NCBI GenBank assembly: GCA_947495135.1
Contig: CANLXN010000006.1
Coordinates: 62,001-126,000, forward strand
Reading direction: 5' to 3'
Origin: an uncultured Flavobacteriaceae bacterium
GTDB lineage: Bacteria > Bacteroidota > Bacteroidia > Flavobacteriales > Flavobacteriaceae
DNA length: 64,000 bases
The notes under the pieces were generated by a model. The model was not told where the DNA came from. It was given only the letters and a program-made list of their open reading frames with translations, and did no database searches. This document shows positions 26,123-35,351 of this stretch, piece by piece; within the stretch, counting starts at the first letter, position 1; each line of letters begins with the position of its first letter. Position numbers and translations under genes: made by a program.

Positions 26123-28228
26123 ATGAATTCCAATTTCCTTCAAACTCCTATCGAATACCTCAAGGGTGTAGGCCCTAATAGAGCCGATTTGCTAAAAAAG
26201 GAGTTGGGAATATATACATTTCAAGATCTTATAAATCTCTTCCCAAATCGCTATCTCGATCGTACTCAATATTATAAAATAGGGCAAATACAGCAAACCA
26301 ATGCCGAAATACAGATCGTTGGAAAGATTACTCACCTTAAAAGTGTTGAGCAAAAGCGCGGAAAGAGATTAGTGGCAACTTTTATAGACGAAACTGGAAA
26401 AATGGAATTGGTCTGGTTTCGCGGTCAAAAATGGATTCGTGAGAATCTAAAATTAAATACGCCTTATGTAATCTTCGGAAAAGCGAACCGATTTAATAAC
26501 GTGTATTCCATGCCACATCCAGAAATGGAATTACTTACAGATCATGAAAAAAGTATTCGATCTGCGATGCAACCTGTTTATCCTTCTACCGAAAAATTAG
26601 GTAATAGTGGAATCACAAATAGGGTGATAAATACCCTCATGCAAAGTCTCTTTACGGATGCAAAAAATGGCTTTGCAGAGACCTTGTCTTTACCCCTAAT
26701 TAACGGCCTCAAATTACTTCCAAAAAGCGAAGCACTTTTTAACATTCATTTTCCAAAAAATAGTACGCTTTTAGCCAAGGCTCAGTACCGATTAAAGTTC
26801 GAAGAATTGTTCTATATTCAACTGCAATTACTTCGCAAAAACATGTTACATAAATCTAAAATAAAGGGCTATACCTTCGACAGGGTAGGCGCGTATTTTA
26901 ATGATTTTTTTAAAGAGCATTTACCCTTCGAATTGACCGGAGCACAAAAGAGAGTGATCAAAGAAATTAGGAAGGATATGGGGAGTAAAGCTCAAATGAA
27001 TAGGTTGTTACAGGGAGATGTTGGAAGCGGAAAGACCATTGTTGCGTTTATGTCAATGTTAATAGCACTTGACAACGGTTTTCAAGCCTGTCTAATGGCG
27101 CCAACTGAAATTTTGTCAGTCCAGCACTACAATGGCTTATTGGAATTATGTAATAAACTGAAAGTCAGTATTTCAATACTCACTGGATCTAGTAAAACTT
27201 CAAGTAGACGCGAAATTCACGAAAATCTTGAAAATGGCACTTTACAACTACTAATTGGCACACATGCGCTGCTCGAAGATAAGGTAAAATTTAAAAACTT
27301 AGGACTTGCAATTATTGACGAACAGCACAGATTTGGAGTTGCACAACGAAGTAAATTATGGCATAAAAACGAGCTACCTCCACATGTTTTAGTCATGACC
27401 GCCACCCCTATTCCTCGCACCCTCGCCATGAGTGTTTATGGCGACCTAGACATTAGTGTAATTGATGAACTTCCTCCTGGCAGAAAAGACATCAAAACAG
27501 TCCACAGATATGATGCAAATAGGCTTAGAGTTTTTCGATTTATTAGGGACGAAATTGACAAGGGAAGACAGGTCTATATTGTGTACCCTTTGATCCAAGA
27601 AAGTGAAGCTTTAGATTACAAAGATTTGATGGACGGGTACGAAAGTATTGTGCGTGAATTTCCTCAACCTAAATATCAAATTTCAATTGTACACGGCAAG
27701 ATGAAACCGGCCGATAAGGAATATGAAATGAATCGTTTTGTTAAAGGAGAAACTCAAATTATGGTTGCAACAACGGTAATTGAAGTTGGCGTAAATGTAC
27801 CCAATGCTTCCGTAATGGTAATCGAAAGCGCTGAACGATTTGGATTATCTCAGTTACATCAACTAAGAGGTCGTGTTGGGCGAGGTGCCGAACAAAGTTT
27901 CTGTATTCTAATGACGAGTCATAAACTTACTCAGGATGCTAAAACACGTCTTCAAACTATGACTCGGACAAATGATGGTTTTGAAATAAGTGAGGTTGAC
28001 CTGAAATTACGGGGCCCAGGAGATATCATGGGCACACAGCAAAGCGGAGTCCTCAATTTAAGAATCGCCGATATCATTAAAGACAGTGAAATTCTAAAAA
28101 TTGCTCGAAGCTACGCTTTCGAAGTTCTCAATGACGACCCAGGTCTTGCAAAAGACTTCAACTCCCCTATTCGCAATGCTTATGCGGCTTTGGTAAAATT
28201 TAAAAACATTTGGAATTACATTTCATAG
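26123..28228 (+). CDS. recG: ATP-dependent DNA helicase RecG
   Basis: A 701-residue RecG of normal length. The N-terminal HhH-like segment (IEYLKGVGPNRADLL) and OB wedge domain (about 40-150) precede the helicase core with Walker A GDVGSGKT (about 296), DEQH box IIDEQHRFG (about 398), MTATPIPRTL and the C-terminal FGLSQLHQLRGRVGRG. The TRG-region ends the protein. It remodels stalled replication forks and Holliday junctions. It is divergent from the M1 peptidase gene, with 46 bp between starts. Confidence 0.97.
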   Translation: MNSNFLQTPIEYLKGVGPNRADLLKKELGIYTFQDLINLFPNRYLDRTQYYKIGQIQQTNAEIQIVGKITHLKSVEQKRGKRLVATFIDETGKMELVWFRGQKWIRENLKLNTPYVIFGKANRFNNVYSMPHPEMELLTDHEKSIRSAMQPVYPSTEKLGNSGITNRVINTLMQSLFTDAKNGFAETLSLPLINGLKLLPKSEALFNIHFPKNSTLLAKAQYRLKFEELFYIQLQLLRKNMLHKSKIKGYTFDRVGAYFNDFFKEHLPFELTGAQKRVIKEIRKDMGSKAQMNRLLQGDVGSGKTIVAFMSMLIALDNGFQACLMAPTEILSVQHYNGLLELCNKLKVSISILTGSSKTSSRREIHENLENGTLQLLIGTHALLEDKVKFKNLGLAIIDEQHRFGVAQRSKLWHKNELPPHVLVMTATPIPRTLAMSVYGDLDISVIDELPPGRKDIKTVHRYDANRLRVFRFIRDEIDKGRQVYIVYPLIQESEALDYKDLMDGYESIVREFPQPKYQISIVHGKMKPADKEYEMNRFVKGETQIMVATTVIEVGVNVPNASVMVIESAERFGLSQLHQLRGRVGRGAEQSFCILMTSHKLTQDAKTRLQTMTRTNDGFEISEVDLKLRGPGDIMGTQQSGVLNLRIADIIKDSEILKIARSYAFEVLNDDPGLAKDFNSPIRNAYAALVKFKNIWNYIS

Positions 28229-28335
28229 TTCATCTTATTTAAAAATTTGATTTAAGAAGCACCTTCCAATCTTCATGAAGTCATGACTTTAAAACAGTGA
28301 AGGTTCATTATCTTAGTGTTTAAAAAAAAGTATAC

Positions 28336-28959
28336 ATGGAACAACTTCCTCCTGCCTTCGAACATTTCAGAAAGGAATTAAAGGAAAAAATACGCTCCAC
28401 CTCAGAAATACTCGATATCTCAAAGGGTACAGAAATTGTACGCACAGGACAGTACCCCAAAGTGATTCCCATTGTAATAGAAGGCGCTATAAAGGTTTTT
28501 TCGCAGCATAACGACAAAGAACTCCTACTCTACTACATTCGTCCCAACGAAAGCTGTGTAATGTCTTTTGCCGCAAGTTTACACAATACTCCAAGTAGAA
28601 TAGCTGCCGTTGCAGAAGAAGATTCTAAAGTAGTTGCAATACCCTCTCGAGAAATATTTAAATGGACTGTAGAGTTTCCAGAGATAAATACGCTTTTCTA
28701 CCAACAATATCACCTTAGGTACGGAGACCTCATAGATACCATAGACCAAGTTCTCTTTCATAGACTGGATGAACGTCTACACGACTACCTTGTAGATAAA
28801 GTAACTATTGCCAAAAGTGATACTTTAAAAATTTCACATAAGGAAGTAGCTCGCGAACTAGGAACGGCCCGAGAAGTGATTAGTAGAGTTATGAAAAAGC
28901 TAGAAAATGAAGGAAAAGTAAAGCAACTTCCCAATGCAATTAAAGTTTTAGCTAGGTGA
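28336..28959 (+). CDS. Crp/Fnr family transcription regulator
   Basis: A 207-residue regulator: cyclic-nucleotide-binding-like beta roll (about 20-120), dimer helix and a C-terminal winged HTH (about 165-200, ISHKEVARELGTAREVISRV). There are no N-terminal cysteines for an Fe-S cluster, so it is not a classical Fnr. The expected DNA half-site contact RExxSR-like REVISR is present. A GTGA-N6-TCAC palindrome overlaps its stop codon and lies before the DUF2892 gene, the likely target. In Bacteroidetes similar pairs are common. Confidence 0.9.
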   Translation: MEQLPPAFEHFRKELKEKIRSTSEILDISKGTEIVRTGQYPKVIPIVIEGAIKVFSQHNDKELLLYYIRPNESCVMSFAASLHNTPSRIAAVAEEDSKVVAIPSREIFKWTVEFPEINTLFYQQYHLRYGDLIDTIDQVLFHRLDERLHDYLVDKVTIAKSDTLKISHKEVARELGTAREVISRVMKKLENEGKVKQLPNAIKVLAR

Positions 28960-28969
28960 CCAAAGTCAC
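28956..28969. promoter_or_regulatory. Crp/Fnr-type operator GTGA-N6-TCAC
   Basis: A perfect palindrome GTGACCAAAGTCAC matching the core Crp-family consensus. It overlaps the stop codon of the regulator gene. Its centre lies about 42 nt before the start site expected from the -7 box at 28992, the position of a class II activator site. Confidence 0.6.
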
Positions 28970-28991
28970 TGCAAAACTGCTAAGAGTATAC

Positions 28992-28999
28992 TAATTTTG
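28992..28999 (+). promoter_or_regulatory. Bacteroidetes -7 box TAATTTTG for the DUF2892 gene
   Basis: Exact TAnnTTTG match 38 nt before ATG 29038. No -33 TTTG is seen at the usual spacing; the operator occupies that region, which fits activator dependence. Confidence 0.55.
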
Positions 29000-29037
29000 G
29001 TGTAGTAAGAATCAACAATCACTAAAATAGTATAGTT

Positions 29038-29250
29038 ATGATAAAGAATATGGGAAACCTTGACCGTGTAATACGCCTTGTAGTAGCAGCGGCAATCGTC
29101 GCACTTTACTTCACCGATGTCATACCAGGAACACTTGGCATTGTATTTATGATTATTGCTGGCATCTTTGCCCTCACTAGCTTTATAAGCTTCTGCCCAA
29201 TTTACGCCCCTTTTAAATTTAACACCTGCCCTAAACCGGAAAAAAAATAA
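29038..29250 (+). CDS. DUF2892 (YgaP-like membrane) protein
   Basis: A 70-residue protein with MGNLDRVIRLVVAAAI at the start, the DUF2892 signature, and two transmembrane helices (about 12-28 and 32-50), ending in CPIYAPFKFNTC, with two cysteines at the membrane edge. In other bacteria this domain is fused to rhodanese domains (YgaP) or lies near sulfur and redox genes. It follows the Crp/Fnr gene and its operator, so it is probably the regulated target. Confidence 0.85.
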   Translation: MIKNMGNLDRVIRLVVAAAIVALYFTDVIPGTLGIVFMIIAGIFALTSFISFCPIYAPFKFNTCPKPEKK

Positions 29251-29361
29251 GGATATACATTAGGTCTAAATAATATTCAATATTAAAAGAGCTGAAATTC
29301 TCAACAATTGACATTTTGTCTAAATAGTTAGCTATGGCATTGAAATTGAGTTGTATAAAAC

Positions 29362-29538
29362 ATGTTAAATCGAAAATTTCAGCTGAAAAAAAGGTTCATG
29401 AATTTCGCATTTACCCTCATCTCCGCGTTTATGCTAGGAATGTCTAATGTGATTCTTGAAGAAGACCGTATGCTCAACGACAGCAGCAACAAAGTAGAAT
29501 TAAAACAAAAAGAAGACCTAGACAGTGACCGCAACTAG
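29362..29538 (+). CDS. small putative exported peptide
   Basis: A 58-codon frame opening with ATG 29362, or ATG 29398 in the same frame. From the second start, a short hydrophobic segment (FAFTLISAFMLGMSNVIL) is followed by an acidic, lysine-containing tail ending DLDSDRN. It ends 5 bp before the convergent stop of the thioredoxin-like gene. No family is recognised and no promoter is obvious, but the composition is typical of a small signal-anchored protein. Confidence 0.4.
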   Translation: MLNRKFQLKKRFMNFAFTLISAFMLGMSNVILEEDRMLNDSSNKVELKQKEDLDSDRN

Positions 29539-29543
29539 CGTTT

Positions 29544-30779
29544 CTATACGGAAGCATTTGTTTCTTCTGAAACAAGCTCATTCATAAACTCTTCAAATTC
29601 ATTTGAAAACGTCTCAAACTTCTCCCCTGTTGCTTTTCCATTGAAACCAGTATGAATCTTCCTAACACTCCCCTTTTTATCAATAAAAATGGTGGTAGGA
29701 TAACTCAAGACGTGATTAAGCATTGGCAGCTTTTCATTGGCTTTCTGCTTGCTACTGCTCCCGTATTGAGCCAAAAGTATTGGATATGGCACTCCAACAG
29801 CCTCTCTAAGCCGGTTAATACCCTTTACAGCCAACTCTTTGGTAGGTGTATACTCAAAAGCAAGAGCCACAAATTCAACCTTATCCGACGGATGTTTCTT
29901 TAAATAATCTGCATAAAATTGAGTCTCTTCTAAGCAATTTGGACACCAAGTACCCATAATCTGAACTACGACCACTTTATTACTAAAGCGATCATCACTC
30001 AATGAGACCAGCTCCCCTTTTGTATTGGGAAAAGAGAAGTCGAATGCATCGTAACCTTCCTTAAGAAACGTCAAATCATTAGCATCGGGCAACTCATAAT
30101 TTTCATTTTTAGTGGCGCTGAAAGGCTCCCTCCAATGGTTACCACTGTAGAAAAAGCCATATAACAAACTATCTTTTACCTGCGCTTCAAACAAAAAAGC
30201 ATGCGCTCCATCGAAGGTAGACAGTTTCATAGTATCTCCGTCCATAACTCCTTCCAAATACCGATAATCGCCAGTGGTTGTTCGAATAGTTCCTGTCACT
30301 TTCTGATCTTTAGTTTGAGTGAAAATTCCTTTGGCGATGTACTTATCCTCTGGTGAGTGAGCGCTAAAAACCATCTCCCAATTTCCCGTAACATCTTGAG
30401 AAGGTTTGAGATCGGTTTTGAACCTATCTTCCTGGCCAAAGAGCATCCTAAAAGGCACAACTCTATCCAAACTAGGCTTAACAAAAACTCCATTGATAGC
30501 TTCTGGCGTGAACACTCCCTTAAATACTCCTTCAAAAACAGGGTGAGCAATGGTAATAGAATCTCCATTGATAGTCACGTCGTCTACTTCAATGCGTTCC
30601 TCTGCATTATGTATTATCATCTTTTGATCTTGCGTCCAATTAAACAGAAAAGGCAATTGTTTACCATCCTGCACATTTAATGTGGCTCTCCACAGACCCG
30701 TTTTCAATTTTAAATCGGATACAGATTCATTACATGATGCAAAGGAAATGGCAAGAAAGACAAATAATAACTTTTTCAT
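29544..30779 (-). CDS. TlpA-like thioredoxin-fold lipoprotein
   Basis: A 411-residue lipoprotein with signal peptide and lipobox ISFASC (Cys about 16). The first two thirds form a beta-rich domain of the kind often found before Bacteroidetes TlpA domains. The C-terminal thioredoxin fold (about 260-400) has the active site MGTWCPNCLEE and the cis-Pro region SYPTTIFIDKKG. It would reduce or isomerise disulfides in the periplasm. ATG 30779 opens the signal peptide; an upstream frame to 30818 adds no recognisable segment. Confidence 0.9.
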   Translation of the reverse strand: MKKLLFVFLAISFASCNESVSDLKLKTGLWRATLNVQDGKQLPFLFNWTQDQKMIIHNAEERIEVDDVTINGDSITIAHPVFEGVFKGVFTPEAINGVFVKPSLDRVVPFRMLFGQEDRFKTDLKPSQDVTGNWEMVFSAHSPEDKYIAKGIFTQTKDQKVTGTIRTTTGDYRYLEGVMDGDTMKLSTFDGAHAFLFEAQVKDSLLYGFFYSGNHWREPFSATKNENYELPDANDLTFLKEGYDAFDFSFPNTKGELVSLSDDRFSNKVVVVQIMGTWCPNCLEETQFYADYLKKHPSDKVEFVALAFEYTPTKELAVKGINRLREAVGVPYPILLAQYGSSSKQKANEKLPMLNHVLSYPTTIFIDKKGSVRKIHTGFNGKATGEKFETFSNEFEEFMNELVSEETNASV

Positions 30780-30825
30780 AGTTGAGTATTTCGAAAGTAA
30801 GTCGGTTTTACATCTCATTGATTAC

Positions 30826-30856
30826 AAAAAAAGCGCCTTAAATAAGACGCTTTTTT
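30826..30856. terminator. hairpin terminator after the coiled-coil gene
   Basis: AAAAAAGCG-c-CTTA pairs with TAAG-a-CGCTTTTTT. On the minus strand it lies 20 nt after the stop of the 30876-31793 gene. It lies just before the 30779 start, separating the two minus-strand genes. Confidence 0.8.
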
Positions 30857-30875
30857 AAATGTATGATATGGTAAG

Positions 30876-31793
30876 TTAATTCTTTTGATTAACGGCATCT
30901 AAAGTTTCTGCTTGCTTATCTAGCGTGGCCTTTCCACTTTTTAAGCTTTTATCCAACTTATTCAAATTGGCCTCTGCTTTCTCAATAGCTGCCTTCTTCT
31001 TTGCTATTTCCTCTTCTGAAAGCTTTCCATCGGCAGTCGCTGCGGCAAGTCGTTTCTTGGCCGCGTTAATTCTCTCCTGACCTTTCGACACCATAGATTC
31101 CTTAGCCGAAATATCTTGCTTTCTCTCTATCAGCTTCGCTTTTGCTGCCTTTTGTCTAGCAAGTGCAAGGTCTCTACCTTCTAAGTACTTTAGCTTAGCA
31201 TCGTCGCTATTACCTTTATTTTTTCGGGCTTCCTTCGCTCTCTCCTTTGCTTCGTCTTTAGCAACAGCTACATCGTCTTTAAGGTCATCGATTTCTTTCA
31301 ACTCAGACTTGGCATCCTTGATTTGATCGTTTAGAGCTCCTAAATCCTTGTCCATTGCAGCTTTTATTTCTGCCTTCTGTTCTTCCGATTTCGCATTTTT
31401 CAGCTTCTCTTGATATTTATCTGCCAACTCTTTACGAGAGTTGATAATTCGATCCGCCTCTGCCTTCATAGCTTCGCGCTTCTCCTTCATTACATCTGCA
31501 TTTCCATTAGAAATGGAGGAAGCATCATCTCCGGCCGCATCTTTTACCTTATCAACATCTCCTTTAATTTTATCCCGTTTAGCATCTGCCTTATCTTTCA
31601 TGGCATCCGACTTGTCTTTTAACTGATCCGCCTTGTTATCTGCCTTCTTCTTGGTGTCATTCATTTGATCTCTCTTCTCCTTCATGACATCTTTAGAGGC
31701 ATTCCCTAATTCACTATCTTGAGCAAAAGCAGCGCCGTTACCTAGAAAAAAGGCCAGCACAAATACTGTTATTATATTTTTAAAATTTCTCAT
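30876..31793 (-). CDS. exported lysine/alanine-rich coiled-coil protein
   Basis: A 305-residue protein with a signal peptide (ending NGAAFAQ) and an almost wholly helical, charged body (Lys, Asp, Glu, Ala, Gln), including repeated K-A-D/K-D-K units such as DAMKDKADAKRDKIKGDVDK that recall LEA-like proteins. DVMKEKR occurs twice, near 36 and 101. No enzyme motif. It may be a periplasmic spacer or stress protectant. It follows the small lipoprotein gene by 11 nt in one operon. Confidence 0.72.
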   Translation of the reverse strand: MRNFKNIITVFVLAFFLGNGAAFAQDSELGNASKDVMKEKRDQMNDTKKKADNKADQLKDKSDAMKDKADAKRDKIKGDVDKVKDAAGDDASSISNGNADVMKEKREAMKAEADRIINSRKELADKYQEKLKNAKSEEQKAEIKAAMDKDLGALNDQIKDAKSELKEIDDLKDDVAVAKDEAKERAKEARKNKGNSDDAKLKYLEGRDLALARQKAAKAKLIERKQDISAKESMVSKGQERINAAKKRLAAATADGKLSEEEIAKKKAAIEKAEANLNKLDKSLKSGKATLDKQAETLDAVNQKN

Positions 31794-31804
31794 AATTCGG
31801 TTGT

Positions 31805-32011
31805 TTAAATACTATCTAATTCCTTGAGTGAAGCCTCTAATTCACTTGCTTCCTGGTCTATTTTTTCTGAAATTTCTTCAGCCTTTTCTTCTACGGCATC
31901 GATGGTTTCAATGGCCGCTTCGGCTGCTGCTGTTTCTTCTTTGTCTGTATCGCGACAGGAAACAATTCCTAGCATCAATACGACCATAAACAACTTCAAT
32001 AAAATTTTCAT
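31805..32011 (-). CDS. small acidic lipoprotein
   Basis: A 68-residue protein with lipobox GIVSC (Cys about 19) and a mature part of Glu/Ala-rich helix (EEKAEEISEKIDQEASELEA). The acidic helix contrasts with the basic coiled coil encoded 11 nt downstream, so the two may interact; this is inference. The start was placed at ATG 32011, which opens the signal peptide; a longer frame to 32062 has no such signal. Confidence 0.7.
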   Translation of the reverse strand: MKILLKLFMVVLMLGIVSCRDTDKEETAAAEAAIETIDAVEEKAEEISEKIDQEASELEASLKELDSI

Positions 32012-32064
32012 AAGTCTTTTGGTTTTGGTTATACAACAATAAAAGTACGAAATATGCGCCATTA

Positions 32065-32095
32065 TTTGAATGCTAGCTTCAATATTTTATCTTTG
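32065..32095 (+). promoter_or_regulatory. Bacteroidetes promoter TTTG-N19-TATCTTTG for pheT
   Basis: TTTG at 32065-32068 and TATCTTTG at 32088-32095 with the ideal 19-nt spacer; ATG 32117 follows 21 nt later. One of the best consensus promoters in the window. Confidence 0.72.
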
Positions 32096-32116
32096 CAGCA
32101 CTAAATTTCAACCCTA

Positions 32117-34543
32117 ATGAAGATATCATATAACTGGCTAAAACAATTTATTAATCTAGACTGGAACGCCGAAAAAACAGGCGAATTACTTACCGATCTA
32201 GGACTAGAAATTGAGGGTATCGAAGATTTCACATCCATTCCAGGAGGACTTTCTGGTGTTGTTGTTGGTCATGTTCTAGAATGTAGCCAGCATCCCAACG
32301 CGGATCGTCTAAAAATTACCAAGGTCGATGTGGGTGCAGATGAGCCTTTACAGATAGTTTGTGGAGCCCCAAACGTTGCTACAGGACAAAAGGTCCCAGT
32401 GGCTACCATTGGCACCAAACTGTATGATGAGGAAGGAAAACCGTGGGAGATTAAAAAAGGGAAGATACGAGGAGAAGTTAGCATGGGGATGATCTGTGCC
32501 GAAGACGAACTTGGCCTTGGAAAAGGACATGATGGCATTATGGTGCTAGACAAGTCGCTAAAGCCAGGAACAAAAGCCTCCGATGTTTTTGAAATTGAAA
32601 TTGATCAAGTTTTTGAAATTGGACTAACTCCAAACCGAGCGGACGCCATGAGCCATTGGGGAGTTGCTAGAGACCTAAGAGCCGGTTTATTACAAAACGA
32701 AGTTTCAATAGAATTAATAACACCTTCTACTAGTAGCTTTAGAGTAGAAAACAGAACCTTAAAGTTCGATGTTTCGGTTGAAAACAATGACCTAGCACCT
32801 CGATACTGTGGTCTTACTATTAGCGGACTCAAAGTGGCACCATCGCCTGCTTGGCTTCAAAATAGATTAAAAGCTATAGGCCTTGCTCCCATAAATAATG
32901 TTGTAGACATTACCAATTATGTTTTACACGACCTAGGCCAGCCCTTACACGCCTTTGACGCCTTAAAGATCGAAGGAAATGAAGTTCAAGTTAAGACACT
33001 TCCATCAGGGACCAAATTCACAACACTCGACGGAGTTGAACGAGAACTTCACGAAGACGACCTTATGATTTGTGATGCAGAAAAGCCTATGTGTATTGCA
33101 GGGGTATTTGGCGGCGCACATAGCGGAGTTACGGAGCGTACCACAAGTATCTTTCTCGAAAGTGCATTTTTCAACCCTGTAAGTATTCGAAAAACAGCGA
33201 AACGACATGGATTAAACACTGATGCTTCCTTTCGTTTTGAGCGCGGAATTGATCCACATATCACAGAATATGCACTTATGAGAGCTACCATCCTACTCAT
33301 GGAAATTGCAGGGGGCGAGATAACTAGTGATATATACGACATCTATCCAAGAAAAATTGAAGACCATCAGGTGTTTCTAAACTTCGAAAACACCCATAAA
33401 TTAATTGGACAGGAAATTCCGCAGGAGACCATCAAACAGATCCTTACATCTTTGGAGATAAAAATTGAGAATGTCACCGAGACGGGTATCGGAATGACCA
33501 TACCGGCCTATCGAAATGATGTAACTCGCGAGGCTGATGTTATTGAAGAGGTACTTAGAGTTTATGGATATAACAATATCGACTTTACTACTAAATTGAA
33601 TGCATCTATCTCCACCACCAAAAAAATAGTAGACCATAAGATTCAAGACAAAGTAGGGAATCGAATGGTAGCGTTAGGTTTTCATGAAATGCTTTGTAAT
33701 TCTCTTACCAATGCAGACTACATAGCACTTACCAACTCCTTAAATGAAGAGCACAACGTGAAGATGCTAAACCCCTTAAGCAAGGATTTAGAAGTCATGA
33801 GACAATCCATGTTGTTTGGTGCGCTAGAATCTGTAGCCTATAACAGCAACCGTAAGATGCCAAATATTAAATTATTTGAATTCGGTAAAACCTACCATAA
33901 TTACCCGAATGGTCGTGAAGAGAAAAAGCACTTATCATTAGTAATTTCTGGGGATAGAAAAGAAGAAAGCTGGTCTATCAAATCCATAAAGAGTGATTTT
34001 TTCTTCGGAAAAGGGGTTTTAATATCAATTTTAGACGGACTAGGCATTTCTGGCTATACCGAAAAGGGATTGTCATCTGATATGTATTCGGAAGGAATTA
34101 GTATTTCAAAAGGAAAACAATTACTAGCCGAATTTGGAGTGGTGTCTAAAAAAATCACCAAACATTTCGGAATTGATGCCATGGTACTGTTTGCAGATTT
34201 CAATTGGGATGCTATTCTCACCCAAATTCCTACCGAAAACTTCAAACTAAAACCGATCCCTAAATTTCCAAAGGCTAAAAGAGACTTTGCCCTTTTATTA
34301 GATGAAGAAGTTACATTCGACAAACTAAAACAAGCGGCCTTTCAAACTGAAAAGCAGCTATTAAAGGAGGTTTCACTATTTGATGTTTACACGGGGAAAA
34401 ATCTTCCGAAGGGAAAAAAATCGTACGCCCTGAGCTTCACGCTGCAAGATGAACACAAAACATTAACAGACAAGCAAATTGACAAAATAATGAACAAATT
34501 GCAGTCGCGTTTTGAAAAAGACTTTGACGCCCAACTTCGTTAG
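32117..34543 (+). CDS. pheT: phenylalanyl-tRNA synthetase beta subunit
   Basis: An 808-residue PheT of normal length. The N-terminal EMAP-II-like tRNA-binding domain (about 40-150), the B3/B4 editing region (HGLNTDASFRFERGID about 365), the B5 domain and the C-terminal FDX-anticodon-binding domain (about 715-808) are present. It pairs with PheS (not in this window) to charge tRNA-Phe and edits mischarged Tyr. It has its own promoter, so it is not in an operon with pheS here. Confidence 0.97.
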   Translation: MKISYNWLKQFINLDWNAEKTGELLTDLGLEIEGIEDFTSIPGGLSGVVVGHVLECSQHPNADRLKITKVDVGADEPLQIVCGAPNVATGQKVPVATIGTKLYDEEGKPWEIKKGKIRGEVSMGMICAEDELGLGKGHDGIMVLDKSLKPGTKASDVFEIEIDQVFEIGLTPNRADAMSHWGVARDLRAGLLQNEVSIELITPSTSSFRVENRTLKFDVSVENNDLAPRYCGLTISGLKVAPSPAWLQNRLKAIGLAPINNVVDITNYVLHDLGQPLHAFDALKIEGNEVQVKTLPSGTKFTTLDGVERELHEDDLMICDAEKPMCIAGVFGGAHSGVTERTTSIFLESAFFNPVSIRKTAKRHGLNTDASFRFERGIDPHITEYALMRATILLMEIAGGEITSDIYDIYPRKIEDHQVFLNFENTHKLIGQEIPQETIKQILTSLEIKIENVTETGIGMTIPAYRNDVTREADVIEEVLRVYGYNNIDFTTKLNASISTTKKIVDHKIQDKVGNRMVALGFHEMLCNSLTNADYIALTNSLNEEHNVKMLNPLSKDLEVMRQSMLFGALESVAYNSNRKMPNIKLFEFGKTYHNYPNGREEKKHLSLVISGDRKEESWSIKSIKSDFFFGKGVLISILDGLGISGYTEKGLSSDMYSEGISISKGKQLLAEFGVVSKKITKHFGIDAMVLFADFNWDAILTQIPTENFKLKPIPKFPKAKRDFALLLDEEVTFDKLKQAAFQTEKQLLKEVSLFDVYTGKNLPKGKKSYALSFTLQDEHKTLTDKQIDKIMNKLQSRFEKDFDAQLR

Positions 34544-34562
34544 TGTTCCGAATGTTAAAATA

Positions 34563-34593
34563 TTGGACGACATTTAATTAGTGCGTATTTTTA
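34563..34593 (+). promoter_or_regulatory. probable promoter TTG-N20-TATTTTTA
   Basis: TTG at 34563-34565 and TATTTTTA at 34586-34593 (one mismatch to TAnnTTTG), 15 nt before ATG 34609. Confidence 0.4.
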
Positions 34594-34608
34594 TAGAAAA
34601 ATGCTACT

Positions 34609-35328
34609 ATGATCTCTAAAACTAACATTCAGGATCGATTAGAACGCCTGCGCAATAAGCGAATTTCTCAAAATGAATTATTAAAAGAAGTAGAAAGCAT
34701 ACTTCTAGCAAATGATGTAGACAGAGAAAGTATTAAACAGCGAATGCTTTGGAAGCGACCAAATGAGACTAATAAGTTCGAGTTCGACCTACTCGATGCG
34801 GAGAAAATTTTTCATCTAAGCGACATCAAAAAGCTATGCGTAGATTATAGACTCCGCTTCGTGGATATGCATTTTTTCAAAGGTGAAGTCCCTGAAGAGG
34901 CCATATCAAAAATTAGAAGTTTGGAAAAGGACCACGCGATCGAACTACACAATTTAAAAATTGTTGCACCCGCGAAACTCTTGAAATTAGAAAATGCTGA
35001 CGACCCCCTCCTATTAGCGCCTATGGACAACGATTATTATTATCTTATCCACAAATGGGGGAACGATCTACATCCATTGCGAAAATGGCTAATGTGGCCT
35101 TATAAAAGCTTTGAGAACTTGATTTTCGCCATTTTCGTATTAAGTATTTTACTTACTGGTATAACGCCAATGGGCCTTTTCACAAAGGGAGAAGTTGCAG
35201 ACCACGAATACCTTTTAATGTTCCTTTTTATGTTTAAAGCCGTGGCAGGAATAGTACTATTTTATGGTTTTGCCAAAGGAAAAAATTTCAACGGCGCTAT
35301 TTGGAATAGTAAATATTACAATGCCTAA
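34609..35328 (+). CDS. unrecognised membrane protein
   Basis: A 239-residue protein. The N-terminal 150 residues are soluble with a possible coiled coil (DRLERLRNKRISQNELLKEV), then two transmembrane helices (about 166-186 and 202-222). It is followed 23 nt later by the DUF2007 gene and probably shares its transcript. Orientation and role unknown. Confidence 0.72.
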   Translation: MISKTNIQDRLERLRNKRISQNELLKEVESILLANDVDRESIKQRMLWKRPNETNKFEFDLLDAEKIFHLSDIKKLCVDYRLRFVDMHFFKGEVPEEAISKIRSLEKDHAIELHNLKIVAPAKLLKLENADDPLLLAPMDNDYYYLIHKWGNDLHPLRKWLMWPYKSFENLIFAIFVLSILLTGITPMGLFTKGEVADHEYLLMFLFMFKAVAGIVLFYGFAKGKNFNGAIWNSKYYNA

Positions 35329-35351
35329 AGCTCTCTAAAAAAGAAAACACC

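Noticed and set aside
26077-26133. N-terminal extension of the M1 aminopeptidase
   Set aside because: It would overlap recG and precede the signal peptide at 26076.
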